64,000 nucleotides of DNA from Litorimonas cladophorae (GTDB lineage Bacteria; Pseudomonadota; Alphaproteobacteria; Caulobacterales; Maricaulaceae). The notes beneath the pieces are model-generated. The model had not been told where the DNA came from. It searched no databases and worked only from the letters and a program-made list of their open reading frames with translations. How positions within the stretch are numbered: position 1 is the stretch's first letter; every line of letters starts with the position of its first letter. Of the stretch, positions 38,018 to 47,281 are shown piece by piece. The DNA is taken from contig NZ_BMYV01000001.1 in assembly GCF_014652455.1 (NCBI RefSeq), positions 682,001-746,000 of the forward strand, given 5' to 3'. The translations under genes were made by a program, and so were the position numbers.

Positions 38018-38323
38018 TTACCGTTTTCGGCGCATCCGTAGCCAAACCGAAAATGCAATCAGTCCAACGAAGCCAAAGCCTGCGGCTTCCAGCTTTGTCA
38101 CGCCAAATAACCAAGGGGACGTCCAGCCCGACATGCCTTCAAATCCACCCGAAACACCGTTCAGCATGATTACGCCTAAAAGCACTGCGAAAAGTGCTAA
38201 AACGCCCATGATCATAAACATGGCGTTGTAGAACCGTTGATCAGACGCACGCTGGCTCGCTTTACGTTCTTGAACACGTTGATAGCGCGATGCGCGGCGG
38301 AGGCGTTTATCTGGATCCGTCAT
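38018..38323 (-). CDS. Small membrane protein, unknown function
   Basis: 101 residues: a very basic N-terminus (KRLRRASRYQRVQERKASQR) followed by two hydrophobic helices, about 34-55 and 72-94, and a basic end RMRRKR. By the positive-inside rule both ends should be cytoplasmic. No family is recognised. It lies 84 bp upstream of asd on the same strand. Confidence 0.55.
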   Translation of the reverse strand: MTDPDKRLRRASRYQRVQERKASQRASDQRFYNAMFMIMGVLALFAVLLGVIMLNGVSGGFEGMSGWTSPWLFGVTKLEAAGFGFVGLIAFSVWLRMRRKR

Positions 38324-38373
38324 GACCGAACCCTAACATGGCATCTGCGCAAATCCATGCTAAAGCTTCAGTT

Positions 38374-38850
38374 ATGAGATATGTCACCCTGCTCCTGATG
38401 ATCACAATTTCGTTGTCTTGGCCGTTGTGCATTAGCGCTCAAGCCCAAAATATGGGACCTGATGAGAGCTATCCCGATGTCGAATATGAAAAGCCACTTT
38501 CCCAAGAACAGCTCAGCTTGGTCTTCAGCGGCAAGACCCATCAAGGCAGCTATAATTTCCTCAATCGCGACATTTCAACCTTCGCCTTTAAAGAAACCAC
38601 GGCCAAAGACGGTCGCATTCGTCACGTTCAACAAGGGCATGTGGACACTGGGACTTGGAACATTGCGGGAGATCAGATCTGTTATAATTATGACGATCCA
38701 AGACTGCTTCAGGCCTGTTTCAAAATCTATGCGCGTGGTAATTGCTATTATCATTACCAAGTCAGTGTTGAAGGCACGCCTCAATTCGGTTTCACCGCCC
38801 GAACAATCATTGCTGGTCAGACACCAAGTTGCGAGCCGTCCCTTGTTTAA
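38374..38850 (+). CDS. Secreted protein of unknown function, first of a tandem paralogous pair
   Basis: About 158 residues with a signal peptide (MRYVTLLLMITISLSWPLC then ISAQA). The mature part has LVFSGKTHQGSYNF, GTWNIAGDQICYNY and ACFKIYARGNCYYHY, and about four cysteines that could form disulfides. The same three blocks recur in the next gene, so the two are duplicates. The layout suggests a small beta-rich periplasmic domain. I do not recognise a family with confidence. Confidence 0.6.
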   Translation: MRYVTLLLMITISLSWPLCISAQAQNMGPDESYPDVEYEKPLSQEQLSLVFSGKTHQGSYNFLNRDISTFAFKETTAKDGRIRHVQQGHVDTGTWNIAGDQICYNYDDPRLLQACFKIYARGNCYYHYQVSVEGTPQFGFTARTIIAGQTPSCEPSLV

Positions 38851-39322
38851 GCCGCATGTCATACCGCGCACTATTCTCTCCATCGCCTGTTGGGCTTTGC
38901 CGCAAAGCGGTGTGGCACAAACGCAAGACACAGATATTCGGCCCAATGCCAATCAACTCGTCGGAGATGAGATTAAATCCGTATTCTCTGGCGCAACAAT
39001 GGACGGTGCCTATAATTTCGGTCGTAACGGTATGGCGCAATCCTTCTATGTGGAGGAACATAAGCCGGACGGCACTCTAACTTACCGTGAAGGTGACGAC
39101 ATAGAGCCGGGGCGTTGGTTCGTTCGGCGCGACGCCATATGCTATATGTATCCGTCCAATCAACTCGCCGGGGGCTGCTTTCGCGTTTACCAAATAAAGA
39201 ACTGTTACTACTTCTATTCAACATTGCGGCAGCAAGCGCAGCATGAGCTAGGAGAAGACTATTGGACGGCTCGCTCAGTTAAAAAGGGAGAACGAGCTGG
39301 CTGCGAACAAGCCGTTAGCTAA
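38843..39322 (+). CDS. Secreted protein of unknown function, second of a tandem paralogous pair
   Basis: The frame shares VFSGATMDGAYNF, GRWFVRRDAICYMY and GCFRVYQIKNCYYFY with the preceding gene. No ATG begins this domain in frame. TTG 38843, overlapping the previous stop by 8 nt, gives a plausible signal peptide (RTILSIACWALPQSGVAQ) and a 159-residue protein. The open frame continues much further upstream, out of frame inside the first gene, and that part should be ignored. A frameshift near the start is an alternative to TTG initiation. Confidence 0.5.
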   Translation: MFKPHVIPRTILSIACWALPQSGVAQTQDTDIRPNANQLVGDEIKSVFSGATMDGAYNFGRNGMAQSFYVEEHKPDGTLTYREGDDIEPGRWFVRRDAICYMYPSNQLAGGCFRVYQIKNCYYFYSTLRQQAQHELGEDYWTARSVKKGERAGCEQAVS

Positions 39323-39912
39323 GCCCCATCTTCATAGGGCGGTTTGAGGTCGACTTTTGGCCAGCCCTGAACCCGTTCGAAGGCGCGAATATCAATTCGG
39401 TTTTCATCTAGCTCGCGCTGCAATCGACGTTCTTTCTTGCGCAGGCGCTTGCGTTCATCTGCATCTAATGTTTGGACTGAGAGGCGGCCTGACACATTCA
39501 TCAAAGCCGTTCGCGTTGCCTCATAGGCCTCTAACAAATCATCATATTCACGTCGGATTTCATAGAGGACTCGGCCTTCATCATATCCATCGAAATATGG
39601 GGTCGCATTGATTTCACGACATTCAGGTTTCAAAGAACTTCCATCTTCGCCGTGATTAAACCCACGGTCATATGAACAATATAGCGGCAATCCTTGGTCA
39701 TAACCCAGTCGGTATTGGGCCGCATTGGCAGACACGCCATATTTGGCGCAGGTTTCGGCGATTTTGGTAAACCTCCCCCGCGACTCACCATTTCGACCAT
39801 CTTCATACCCAAGGGATTCCCAACTCCCTGCGATGCAGCTATCCTCAGAGATGGTTGCGCACCCCGTCGACAGAACCGCGAAACTCGCCAATATCCAAGA
39901 TGTGCGTAACAT
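39319..39912 (-). CDS. DUF2799 family lipoprotein
   Basis: 197 residues with lipobox (VLSTGC). Repeated Gly-Tyr-Asp/Glu-Gly patterns follow: WESLGYEDGRNGES, YRLGYDQGLPLYC, YDRGFNHGEDG and FDGYDEGRVLYE. They are typical of DUF2799 and GxxxG-like low-complexity lipoproteins. The C-terminal 80 residues look like a charged coiled coil (ERKRLRKKERRLQRELDE). GGAGGG precedes the ATG at good distance. Function unknown. Confidence 0.75.
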   Translation of the reverse strand: MLRTSWILASFAVLSTGCATISEDSCIAGSWESLGYEDGRNGESRGRFTKIAETCAKYGVSANAAQYRLGYDQGLPLYCSYDRGFNHGEDGSSLKPECREINATPYFDGYDEGRVLYEIRREYDDLLEAYEATRTALMNVSGRLSVQTLDADERKRLRKKERRLQRELDENRIDIRAFERVQGWPKVDLKPPYEDGA

Positions 39913-40023
39913 TTTGCCCTCCAGTTACCCTGTTGAACCATACTCCACCAAAATAAAGCCTGAAGCCCGTGTTCATTCTCAACTCATCTTGCGCATGAGG
40001 CATCTTTTGTACAGAGTCACACA

Positions 40024-41049
40024 ATGCGGATCGAACCACACTCACTTGGAACAGGCCAACGCGCCCCCATTGGATTAGCCCTAGGTGGCGGAGTTGCGAG
40101 AGGTTGGGCCCATATTGGCGCGATGCGAGCCTTGATTGAGGCTGGCATCAAACCCGATATTATTGCCGGAACGTCAATTGGCGCAATTGTTGGCGCGGCC
40201 TATCTATCAGGCAAACTTGACGTATTGGAGAAATGGGCGCGATCTCTCACGCAACGCAAGATGATGGGATATATGGACGTCCGCTGGGGAGGATCAGGCC
40301 TCATGCGCGGCGAACGGCTTGCCAGAGTTTTGAACCATTATATGGGCGACGTAAATATTGAAGACCTCGACCGAAAGTTTGCCGCCGTCACATGTGATCT
40401 CCGCACTGGATATGAAGTCTGGTTGCAACGCGGACCCATAGTTCCAGCCATCCGCGCCTCCTATGCCCTACCTGGTGCATTTGAACCCGTCAAAGTCGAC
40501 GGCCGCTTCATGATAGACGGTGCATTGGTCAACCCAGTTCCAGTCTCCGCCTGCCGCGCCTTGGGCGCACATATGGTGATTGCTGTTAGTTTGAATGGCG
40601 ATGCTTTCGGTCCGATGGGAACCAGCCACGAATTAGATATGGATGATGATGGGGAAGAGGACGACACCGACCCCTTCGGAATTGCAAGTCACAGTCTAAA
40701 CAAGTTGCGGCCCGATCGACTGCTTCTTAAATCTATGCTTGGTGGCGTTAAACCTGGCAAAAGCCCAAAAATTGGGTCTGTGATGATGGGGACACTGAAT
40801 ATCGTTATGGATCGAATTTCCCGTTCTCGTTTGGCGGGTGACCCGCCAGATGTCTTCGTCGCGCCCCGAATCGGTCACATCGGCATGCTGGAATTTACAA
40901 AAGCAGATGAGTTGATCGAACGCGGTTACGCCGCCATGCAACATGAAATTCCGTTGATTCGGTCCGTAATGGACGTGCTGTCTCAAATGCCCTCTGCTGT
41001 GCCACTCGCCGACGCAGAAACCCCGCCCCAGAACGCCTCCACAAAGTAA
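40024..41049 (+). CDS. Patatin-like phospholipase family protein (RssA-like)
   Basis: 341 residues. The oxyanion loop GLALGGGVARGWAHIGAM, nucleophile elbow GTSIG and the Ser-Asp dyad partner DGALVNPVPV are all present, so it should be an active lipid acyl hydrolase. The patatin core ends near residue 200. A variable acidic linker (MDDDGEEDDTDPFG) and a C-terminal extension follow. There is no signal peptide, so it is cytoplasmic. Confidence 0.9.
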   Translation: MRIEPHSLGTGQRAPIGLALGGGVARGWAHIGAMRALIEAGIKPDIIAGTSIGAIVGAAYLSGKLDVLEKWARSLTQRKMMGYMDVRWGGSGLMRGERLARVLNHYMGDVNIEDLDRKFAAVTCDLRTGYEVWLQRGPIVPAIRASYALPGAFEPVKVDGRFMIDGALVNPVPVSACRALGAHMVIAVSLNGDAFGPMGTSHELDMDDDGEEDDTDPFGIASHSLNKLRPDRLLLKSMLGGVKPGKSPKIGSVMMGTLNIVMDRISRSRLAGDPPDVFVAPRIGHIGMLEFTKADELIERGYAAMQHEIPLIRSVMDVLSQMPSAVPLADAETPPQNASTK

Positions 41050-41172
41050 AAAGCGTCTTTAAACAAAGCTAGGGTGGTTAATCTTCTCCCCGCGGCTTCC
41101 TCATCGACAAAGTCTTCGCCTTTAAGGTGAACTTACTCGCGTGGTTTGATCTTCAATGCCAAAGACCAATTC

Positions 41173-42513
41173 ATGTCGCAATTGCAGTCTTTCATCGGTG
41201 CCAATGACAATTCCCCAGCTTGGGTAATGCGCTCGCACTTGCCTGATCGGAAGAAGACTGCCCCTCGTCTGCAATTGCTTCCGTCTCCGAAAAAAGAGCG
41301 GTCATTTGCAACGGGATTCATGTGGCTAGTTCCATTAGCCGCGTTTGCAGCCGGCCTGGCCGCATGGTGGTATCGTTTACCAGCCGAAAATCTAGTTTGG
41401 CCAGCCGCTTCAATTGGAACCATACTGATCGGTGTTGCCGCATTGTCTCGTTCGGCTTGGCGGATCAAAAACTTCAGCACACTCATGGCGATAGGCGCCT
41501 TTTCCACCGCGTTATTCGCGGCCGCATCTCAAGCGGGAATAACGCTATATGCGACTGACATTTCGGTGATAGCCTCTGCAACGTCTATTACACTCGCATG
41601 GGTTTTTAAATCCCGACCTGCCTTGATGTTAAGTGGGTTCTCGGCCTTGGTCTTGTTGGCCAGTTTAACCCCCGAAATCAGTACGGGACTAGGGATCGGC
41701 GCACCAACATCACAAGGTTGGTTACCCCTGTTTCCCGTGCTGATCGGAGCACAGGCACTCTTAGCCATGAAAGTCGGCTCACATGGCACTTTGTTTGTCA
41801 CGATAGTCGCCGCTTACGGATATGTTGTGACAATCGGTTCTGGTCTTCCGCCCCTACCGCTTGCAGGGTTTATATTTGCCGTGGCTGCAGCCCATTATCG
41901 TCTAGGGAAAGCTTGGGCTGATACTGCTGTCTTCGCCGCGCGGCTGCATATCAATATAGGGTGGGTTATGGCTTTGGGCGCAGCCTTTTATGTACAGTCT
42001 CATTGGTTAACTGCAGACGCCAGCCACACAGAAACGCTTTGGCCTGCCAACCGAATGTGGATGACAGCAGTCGGACTAGCTGCATTCGCGCTCTTTTTGT
42101 CATCAATAATGAGATACAAGCACTCCCAGATAACGCTCACAGGGATATTTCTGGTCAGTTCCTCTGCACTCGTAATTCCTGTCGCGTCTGTTCGCCCCGA
42201 CTTGTTGTATTTTGTATTTGACGCTGTGCCAGGTTTGCCAGCACGCCCCGGTTTCGGCGTTCTCATTGGCGCTGTTATAATTGCCAGCGGCGTCGCGTGG
42301 GTCGTGAATGGAATTCGAAAATCAGAGTTTTTTGAAATGACACTCGGAGCACTGGTCATCGTGATGCAGGTTTTAATCCTGTTCAATCCAAATTTTATGA
42401 CGATGGATTTTGCAATCGTCTTCACTCTGGCACTCATCTGCGCCCTCTGTGTTAGCGGGCTAATCGCAGGCACGAGTTTAAATCATGCCAGACCCGCGAA
42501 GCGCTACGGTTAA
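41173..42513 (+). CDS. Multi-spanning membrane protein, unknown function
   Basis: About 446 residues. A soluble, basic N-terminus of about 55 residues (SHLPDRKKTAPRLQLLPS) is followed by roughly twelve hydrophobic helices, with few charged residues in loops. No transporter or enzyme motif is recognised. The earlier in-frame TTG (41146) is less likely than ATG 41173. The GYF_2 gene follows 38 bp downstream on the same strand. Confidence 0.65.
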   Translation: MSQLQSFIGANDNSPAWVMRSHLPDRKKTAPRLQLLPSPKKERSFATGFMWLVPLAAFAAGLAAWWYRLPAENLVWPAASIGTILIGVAALSRSAWRIKNFSTLMAIGAFSTALFAAASQAGITLYATDISVIASATSITLAWVFKSRPALMLSGFSALVLLASLTPEISTGLGIGAPTSQGWLPLFPVLIGAQALLAMKVGSHGTLFVTIVAAYGYVVTIGSGLPPLPLAGFIFAVAAAHYRLGKAWADTAVFAARLHINIGWVMALGAAFYVQSHWLTADASHTETLWPANRMWMTAVGLAAFALFLSSIMRYKHSQITLTGIFLVSSSALVIPVASVRPDLLYFVFDAVPGLPARPGFGVLIGAVIIASGVAWVVNGIRKSEFFEMTLGALVIVMQVLILFNPNFMTMDFAIVFTLALICALCVSGLIAGTSLNHARPAKRYG

Positions 42514-42551
42514 AGCTATCCCAAAGCCTCGAATCAAGTGTATCAGGGCCT

Positions 42552-43094
42552 ATGCAGCCTAACGAAGGACACTCACAACCACCCGCCGGCGATCAGCGCC
42601 AGTGGTTCATCCAAGTTGAAGGCCAAGCCTACGGGCCATTCGAAGACCGCACGTTGTGGCAATATATGAATGAAGGACGTGTCAGTGCTCAGTCTCTGAT
42701 CAGCAAAGCGCCAAACACAGGGTATCTTCCCGTATCTGCCGACCCTAGCCTGATGAATTGGCTGGCGCAGATTCCTGCGGCCGCCCCTGCCGAGCCTGAA
42801 AAAGACGCCGCGCCGACCGTATTCATGATCATGGGCGAAATCCGTTCAGGTCGCGGGATGGATTTCATGCAAACGTTACAAAGCCTAGGGCCGACACAGC
42901 GTCTAGGATCAACGGTTTGGTTATTACAGACCAGAACGGATGCCGAAACGCTTCGCGATATTCTGAGCCAACCGTTATCTTCAAACGACCGATTATTCGT
43001 CTTAGACAGTTTTGCCAATCAAACCGCTTGGTTCAATTTGTCACCCGAGATGGATACCCAAATTCCTGCGCTCTGGGATATCGAACGACCTTAA
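42552..43094 (+). CDS. GYF_2 (DUF4339) domain protein
   Basis: 180 residues. The N-terminal 55 residues are a GYF_2 domain: QWFIQVEGQAYGPFEDRTLWQYM then VSAQSLISKA, a module thought to bind proline-rich peptides. The C-terminal 110 residues (VFMIMGEIRSGRGMDFMQTL, LFVLDSFANQTAWFN) resemble a small alpha/beta fold with no family name known to me. The stop overlaps that of the convergent carbonic anhydrase gene by 4 nt. Confidence 0.75.
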   Translation: MQPNEGHSQPPAGDQRQWFIQVEGQAYGPFEDRTLWQYMNEGRVSAQSLISKAPNTGYLPVSADPSLMNWLAQIPAAAPAEPEKDAAPTVFMIMGEIRSGRGMDFMQTLQSLGPTQRLGSTVWLLQTRTDAETLRDILSQPLSSNDRLFVLDSFANQTAWFNLSPEMDTQIPALWDIERP

Positions 43095-43615
43095 TCGACG
43101 CGCTCTAGACCTTTGCGGAAACGAGAGGCATTTGCGACGTAGAACTGCGCACCTAATTTCACTCTAGCCGCTTGCTCGGGCGTTAGGGTCTTTACGACCT
43201 TCCCTGGCGAACCCATGACGACAGAGTTATCTGGAATGACTTTGCCCTCTGTGATTAAGGCATGCGCGCCGATCAGACAGTTTTCCCCGATCTGCGCCCC
43301 GTTCAAAATCGTCGCACCGATCCCGACAAGGGTTCCGTTTCCAATCGTGCAGCCATGTATCATAGCCAAATGCCCAATCGTCACATCTTCGCCTATTTTT
43401 AGAGGCGATCCCGGATCGGAATGACAGACAGAGCCATCTTGAATATTTGAGCGAGCGCCAATTTGGATCGGCTCATTATCGCCACGAACTGTCGCGCCGA
43501 ACCAAACCGAACTCCCTTCGGCCATGATAACATTACCGATAACTGAGGCCGTTTCCGCAACCCAAGCACTGTCGTGGCAATCAGGCGAATGCGAATCGAG
43601 TCGATAAACAGCCAT
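43091..43615 (-). CDS. Gamma carbonic anhydrase family protein (hexapeptide repeat)
   Basis: 174 residues of left-handed beta-helix with hexapeptide repeats (IGNGTLVGIGATILNGAQIGENCLIGA). The zinc histidines correspond to those in SVCHSDPG and GHLAMIHGCTIG. It belongs to the YrdA/PaaY/CaiE group, where only some members hydrate CO2. It lies 10 bp downstream of the DUF3126 gene in the cysE cluster. Confidence 0.88.
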   Translation of the reverse strand: MAVYRLDSHSPDCHDSAWVAETASVIGNVIMAEGSSVWFGATVRGDNEPIQIGARSNIQDGSVCHSDPGSPLKIGEDVTIGHLAMIHGCTIGNGTLVGIGATILNGAQIGENCLIGAHALITEGKVIPDNSVVMGSPGKVVKTLTPEQAARVKLGAQFYVANASRFRKGLERVD

Positions 43616-43624
43616 TTACGCCCC

Positions 43625-43840
43625 CTAGCCTGCGTCTAAATCGTCTTGCAGGATAGAGATATTCAAGTCGTAAGAGATGTCATCTTTGTCTTCATCATCA
43701 ATATATAAAAGTCCGAGAATCTCGTCATCAAGATAGACTTCAACACTGTCTTTGACCTTCCGCGGCTTTAACGTCACGGTTTCTGTTCCGAAACGTTTGC
43801 GCAAGTAAGACTGAACCTGAGAGATTTGCTGAGGAGTCAT
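43625..43840 (-). CDS. DUF3126 family small protein
   Basis: 71 residues: a helix (PQQISQVQSYLRKRFG) followed by beta strands ending in an acidic patch (IDDEDKDDISYDL). It matches DUF3126, a short alphaproteobacterial family usually found beside cysE, as here (9 bp after the cysE stop). A good ribosome-binding site (GAGG) lies on the other strand's complement only weakly; the start is fixed by length. Function unknown; an accessory of CysE is conceivable. Confidence 0.8.
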   Translation of the reverse strand: MTPQQISQVQSYLRKRFGTETVTLKPRKVKDSVEVYLDDEILGLLYIDDEDKDDISYDLNISILQDDLDAG

Positions 43841-43849
43841 AATTCTATC

Positions 43850-44668
43850 CTAAAGTGTTTGATCCATTGAATCGGCAGGATTTCCGCAGCACGGTCCGCC
43901 GATAGGTTTGGCAGGTACACCTGCCACTGTACAATTATCTTCCACAGGCTTCAAAACGACGGACCCAGCCGCAATTTTTGCTCCATTTCCGATGCGAATA
44001 TTTCCGAGAACCGATGCATTTGCGCCAATCAAAACGCGATCACCGATTTTAGGATGACGGTCTTCTTCTGCTTTGCCCGTACCGCCCAATGTAACGCCCT
44101 GCAAAATTGAGCAATCATCGCCGACCACCGCAGTTTCACCCATGACGAACCCTGTCGCATGATCAAGCATGACGCCGCAGCCAATACGAGCGGCTGGGTT
44201 AATATCCACGCCGAAAAGCTCAGAGCTGCGATTCTGCAGATGGAACGCCACGAGATCCCGGCCCTCATTCAACAGGGCATGAGCTAATCGATGCGTTTGG
44301 ATTGCCATGAAACCTTTGAAATAAAGGAAGCATTGCAGGTAGGTTTGACAGGCTGGATCACGCTCCCGCACGGCTTCCAAATCTCGTGCAATACACGCAA
44401 TAAGGCTGGGGTCACTTGATATGGCTTCGCTCAACACTTTGCGCATTTTCAGTGCCGAAAAATCAGACGTCGCGAGTTTCTCGGACAAGTGATTGACGAG
44501 TGCTCCACCCAAATCGTTTTGGTCTAGTATCGTCGCATGTAACAGCGAAGACATTGCGACCTCGCGCACAGCATAGGATGCTGCTTCTTCTTGCAAAACA
44601 GACCAGACGCAAACGTCCTTTGTGTCGTTACAGTCTTCCATATGATTTGAAACAATCAAGCTCGGCAT
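43850..44668 (-). CDS. cysE: Serine O-acetyltransferase
   Basis: CysE makes O-acetylserine, the carbon skeleton for cysteine. The helical N-terminal domain (LQEEAASYAVREVAMSSLLH) and the left-handed beta-helix with GVDINPAARIGCGVMLDHATGF and GVTLGGTGKAEEDRHPKIGD are standard. The catalytic Asp-His pair is in LDHATG. About 272 residues from ATG 44668, which has AGGA about 10 bp upstream. The frame extends to 44737. Confidence 0.95.
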   Translation of the reverse strand: MPSLIVSNHMEDCNDTKDVCVWSVLQEEAASYAVREVAMSSLLHATILDQNDLGGALVNHLSEKLATSDFSALKMRKVLSEAISSDPSLIACIARDLEAVRERDPACQTYLQCFLYFKGFMAIQTHRLAHALLNEGRDLVAFHLQNRSSELFGVDINPAARIGCGVMLDHATGFVMGETAVVGDDCSILQGVTLGGTGKAEEDRHPKIGDRVLIGANASVLGNIRIGNGAKIAAGSVVLKPVEDNCTVAGVPAKPIGGPCCGNPADSMDQTL

Positions 44669-44764
44669 AGTCGGCGTCCTAACGCGGTTCGTCCCTAACC
44701 TAGATGTGAAGCGGCTCAAACCCAAGTAAAAAGCCATAAATGGCTATATTACGATTCCGTGACC

Positions 44765-45223
44765 CTAACCGCGACCTCGGTATGGTGGCACGCCTTGATC
44801 TGGTATCCACAGGCCTTCAGGGGCTTTGCCGAATTGATAAAACACATCAATCGGAATCCCCCCGCGCGGATACCAATATCCGCCAATACGGAGCCATTTA
44901 GGCGCAATTTCTTTTACAAGTCGCTGCCCAATACCTGTTGTACAGGCTTCATGAAAATCGCCATGATTTCTGTAACTTCCAAGGAACAGTTTAAAGGCTT
45001 TGCTTTCGACAATCCATTCGTCAGGACAATAATCAACGACCAAATGCGCGAAATCAGGCTGACCTGTCACAGGGCAAATTGACGTAAATTCGGGCGCAAC
45101 GAGGCGGACCATATACTGCTCATCACATGGGTTTTTCACACGTTCCAAAATCGCTTCATCTGGATTTTGCGGGAGACCTTGCTGTTGGCCCAACTGGTCT
45201 AATTTTTCGTAACGATCTGACAT
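44765..45223 (-). CDS. queF: NADPH-dependent 7-cyano-7-deazaguanine reductase QueF
   Basis: QueF reduces preQ0 to preQ1 in queuosine tRNA modification. The nucleophilic cysteine is in [15 protein letters not shown] and the QueF motif is [20 protein letters not shown]. About 152 residues from ATG 45223 matches the short unimodular form. The frame runs upstream to 45259, inside the acyltransferase gene, but those twelve residues are not part of the family. Confidence 0.95.
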   Translation of the reverse strand: MSDRYEKLDQLGQQQGLPQNPDEAILERVKNPCDEQYMVRLVAPEFTSICPVTGQPDFAHLVVDYCPDEWIVESKAFKLFLGSYRNHGDFHEACTTGIGQRLVKEIAPKWLRIGGYWYPRGGIPIDVFYQFGKAPEGLWIPDQGVPPYRGRG

Positions 45224-45233
45224 AACGGGCGCG

Positions 45234-46397
45234 TTAACCTGAAGAACCTGAATTCGCAACCCGCTTTTCAGACGCAGGCCAGTTCCGGATCATCCGGCCA
45301 CCCGGCAACTCAACAAATCGATAGGTCAAAGTTGACACGCCGATAACAACGCAGAGGTATAAAATTAGCCACGCATCGCCTTCCCAACCTGAGGGCAGTC
45401 CTCCCGTCAGTCGTTTGATCAATATTGCGAAACCAATCGCAATGATTACGTGCGTAAGATAAACTGAGTAGGAAATCTTGGCGAGATACCGAAAAATTGG
45501 ATGCGACATGAACCGTGATATGGCGCCACCATCCATAGCAAAGACCAAAATGAAGACAAAAAGGATCGGCGCGACGAAGAATTGTCCGGAACCGCCCGAA
45601 TAAATAACAAAGCAAATGCTGGCGCCGACGACAACGCACTCGACTATAGTGCGACCAAAACCCGGAAGATTGCTAAAAGCGTTGCGAACGCGGTTAAAAC
45701 TCGCAGCAGCGAGAACACCCGTAAAAAATCCAGCGAGACAGCGCCAGAAACCATAATCATATGTGATATTCATGTCCGGTTTTACGCGGGAAAGCGCGAA
45801 ATAAATTACAGCGACGCCGAGACCTATGATCAGAAAATGAGTCAACCGTTTTGGCTTCACCCACAACATCAAGCACACGAATACGATATACGTCCAAAAC
45901 TCCGCTCCAATCGTCCAGCTTGGAGGATTGAAGGTCAAACTATCTGAAAGCCCCATTGTATGGGTGAGCGTTAAGTGTTGCAGGAGAGCAAACCAGTTGT
46001 CCTGCGCACCGTCATGAAACGGTAGAATCTCGCCAGGGAGGTGCTCCGCAAGCCCCACTTTGTGAGCCAATAGTCGCGTCATAGCAAAGGCAACGAACAC
46101 AATCAGCATGAAAAGGTGCAACGGATAAAGCCGTGCAAAACGCCGTTTTAGAAACTTCCGCGCATCCCCCACAGAGTCAAGTTTTTCGGCATATAAACGC
46201 CACATGAGAAAACCAGACAGCGCGAAAAAAAGATCAATGATCACAGGGCCATTGTTAAAGAAGGCCCAGCCATTGGGATGGCTCAGCCAGATCGTATGGT
46301 AAATCGCGACAAAAACGGCTAAAAGCCCTCGGAACCCATCCAGTGCGGCGAAATATTCGGTCGTCTCCCGCATTTGATGTGATCCGCTAGCGTTCAT
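45234..46397 (-). CDS. Acyltransferase family 3 (OafA/YrhL-like) membrane protein
   Basis: 387 residues with about ten hydrophobic helices. [18 protein letters not shown] contains the conserved arginine and histidine of acyltransferase-3 proteins, and [14 protein letters not shown] and [17 protein letters not shown] follow. Such enzymes O-acetylate surface polysaccharides or lipids. ATG 46397 or 46373 are both possible. It is followed directly by queF (10-bp gap), but no functional link is evident. Confidence 0.88.
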   Translation of the reverse strand: MNASGSHQMRETTEYFAALDGFRGLLAVFVAIYHTIWLSHPNGWAFFNNGPVIIDLFFALSGFLMWRLYAEKLDSVGDARKFLKRRFARLYPLHLFMLIVFVAFAMTRLLAHKVGLAEHLPGEILPFHDGAQDNWFALLQHLTLTHTMGLSDSLTFNPPSWTIGAEFWTYIVFVCLMLWVKPKRLTHFLIIGLGVAVIYFALSRVKPDMNITYDYGFWRCLAGFFTGVLAAASFNRVRNAFSNLPGFGRTIVECVVVGASICFVIYSGGSGQFFVAPILFVFILVFAMDGGAISRFMSHPIFRYLAKISYSVYLTHVIIAIGFAILIKRLTGGLPSGWEGDAWLILYLCVVIGVSTLTYRFVELPGGRMIRNWPASEKRVANSGSSG

Positions 46398-46455
46398 AAC
46401 GATGGCATAGGAGATTTAGGCCAATATCAGGTTAATTCCCGCCAAGTTTCAGTGA

Positions 46456-47217
46456 TTAGATGTAGCGATGCGCCCAAGCAGCCAGAACATGCGCCACATA
46501 TTCTGCATCCGCCGGATTTCGAAGCAATAAATGATCCGCTCCGTCGAGGCTGACGAAGCTTTTCGGGTGTTTCGCGTGACGGTAAATGTGCGCCGCGTTG
46601 TCTATCCCGACGACGCGATCTTGGGGGGAATGAAAAATCAACAAACCGCGTTCAAGATTGCTAATTTCCATGGCGATATCATGGTTCTCAATGTCTTCCA
46701 AAAACTGCTCTTTGATAACAAACGGTCGCCCCCCAAGGAGCACTTTGGCTTCGCCCTCCTCGACAATTTCCTCAAGCTGATCGGCGAACTGATGAACGAT
46801 GTGGGTCGTGTCGCAGGGACTCCCTATCGTCGCAACCGCTTTGACTTGTGGGATCTCATCAGCAACCTTCAGCGCCGCGGTGCCTCCAAAACTATGCCCG
46901 ATCAAGACACACGGGGGACCGTAGTTCTCGGTCAAAAATTTCGCTGCCTGTCGGATGTCTTCGCAATTAGTCGTGAAATTCGTGTCGGAAAAATTACCTT
47001 CACTCTCGCCAAGCCCAGTAAAATCGAAACGCAACATGCCGAATCCGTCTTCTACGAGGCTACGAGATATTGTTCGGATGGGCTTCAGATCTTTTCCAAT
47101 CGAAAACCCATGAGCAAACAGCACCCATGATTTTACTTTTCCATCATCGGGGCTATCGATCTTTGCGGATAATGTGTCGCCTAAAGCGCCTTTAAACGTA
47201 ACTCTTTCGCTAGGCAT
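46456..47217 (-). CDS. Alpha/beta hydrolase family protein
   Basis: 253 residues of alpha/beta hydrolase fold. The oxyanion loop is LFAHGFSIGKD, the nucleophile elbow GHSFGG, the acid in SPQDRVVGID and the histidine in DGADHLLLR, so a catalytic triad can be drawn. The sequence resembles the hydrolase half of the hydrolase-OsmC fusions found in Gram-negative bacteria, but without the OsmC half. Substrate unknown. Confidence 0.85.
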   Translation of the reverse strand: MPSERVTFKGALGDTLSAKIDSPDDGKVKSWVLFAHGFSIGKDLKPIRTISRSLVEDGFGMLRFDFTGLGESEGNFSDTNFTTNCEDIRQAAKFLTENYGPPCVLIGHSFGGTAALKVADEIPQVKAVATIGSPCDTTHIVHQFADQLEEIVEEGEAKVLLGGRPFVIKEQFLEDIENHDIAMEISNLERGLLIFHSPQDRVVGIDNAAHIYRHAKHPKSFVSLDGADHLLLRNPADAEYVAHVLAAWAHRYI

Positions 47218-47281
47218 AAGGTTTGTCCGATTACTGATCTTTGCGAGGAGCGTATCAGCTTAAGCGCTCAACACCTATAGG

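Noticed and set aside
38462-38842. Upstream part of the frame containing the second secreted paralogue
   Set aside because: It runs out of frame through the first paralogue, whose signal peptide and conserved blocks show which frame is coding.
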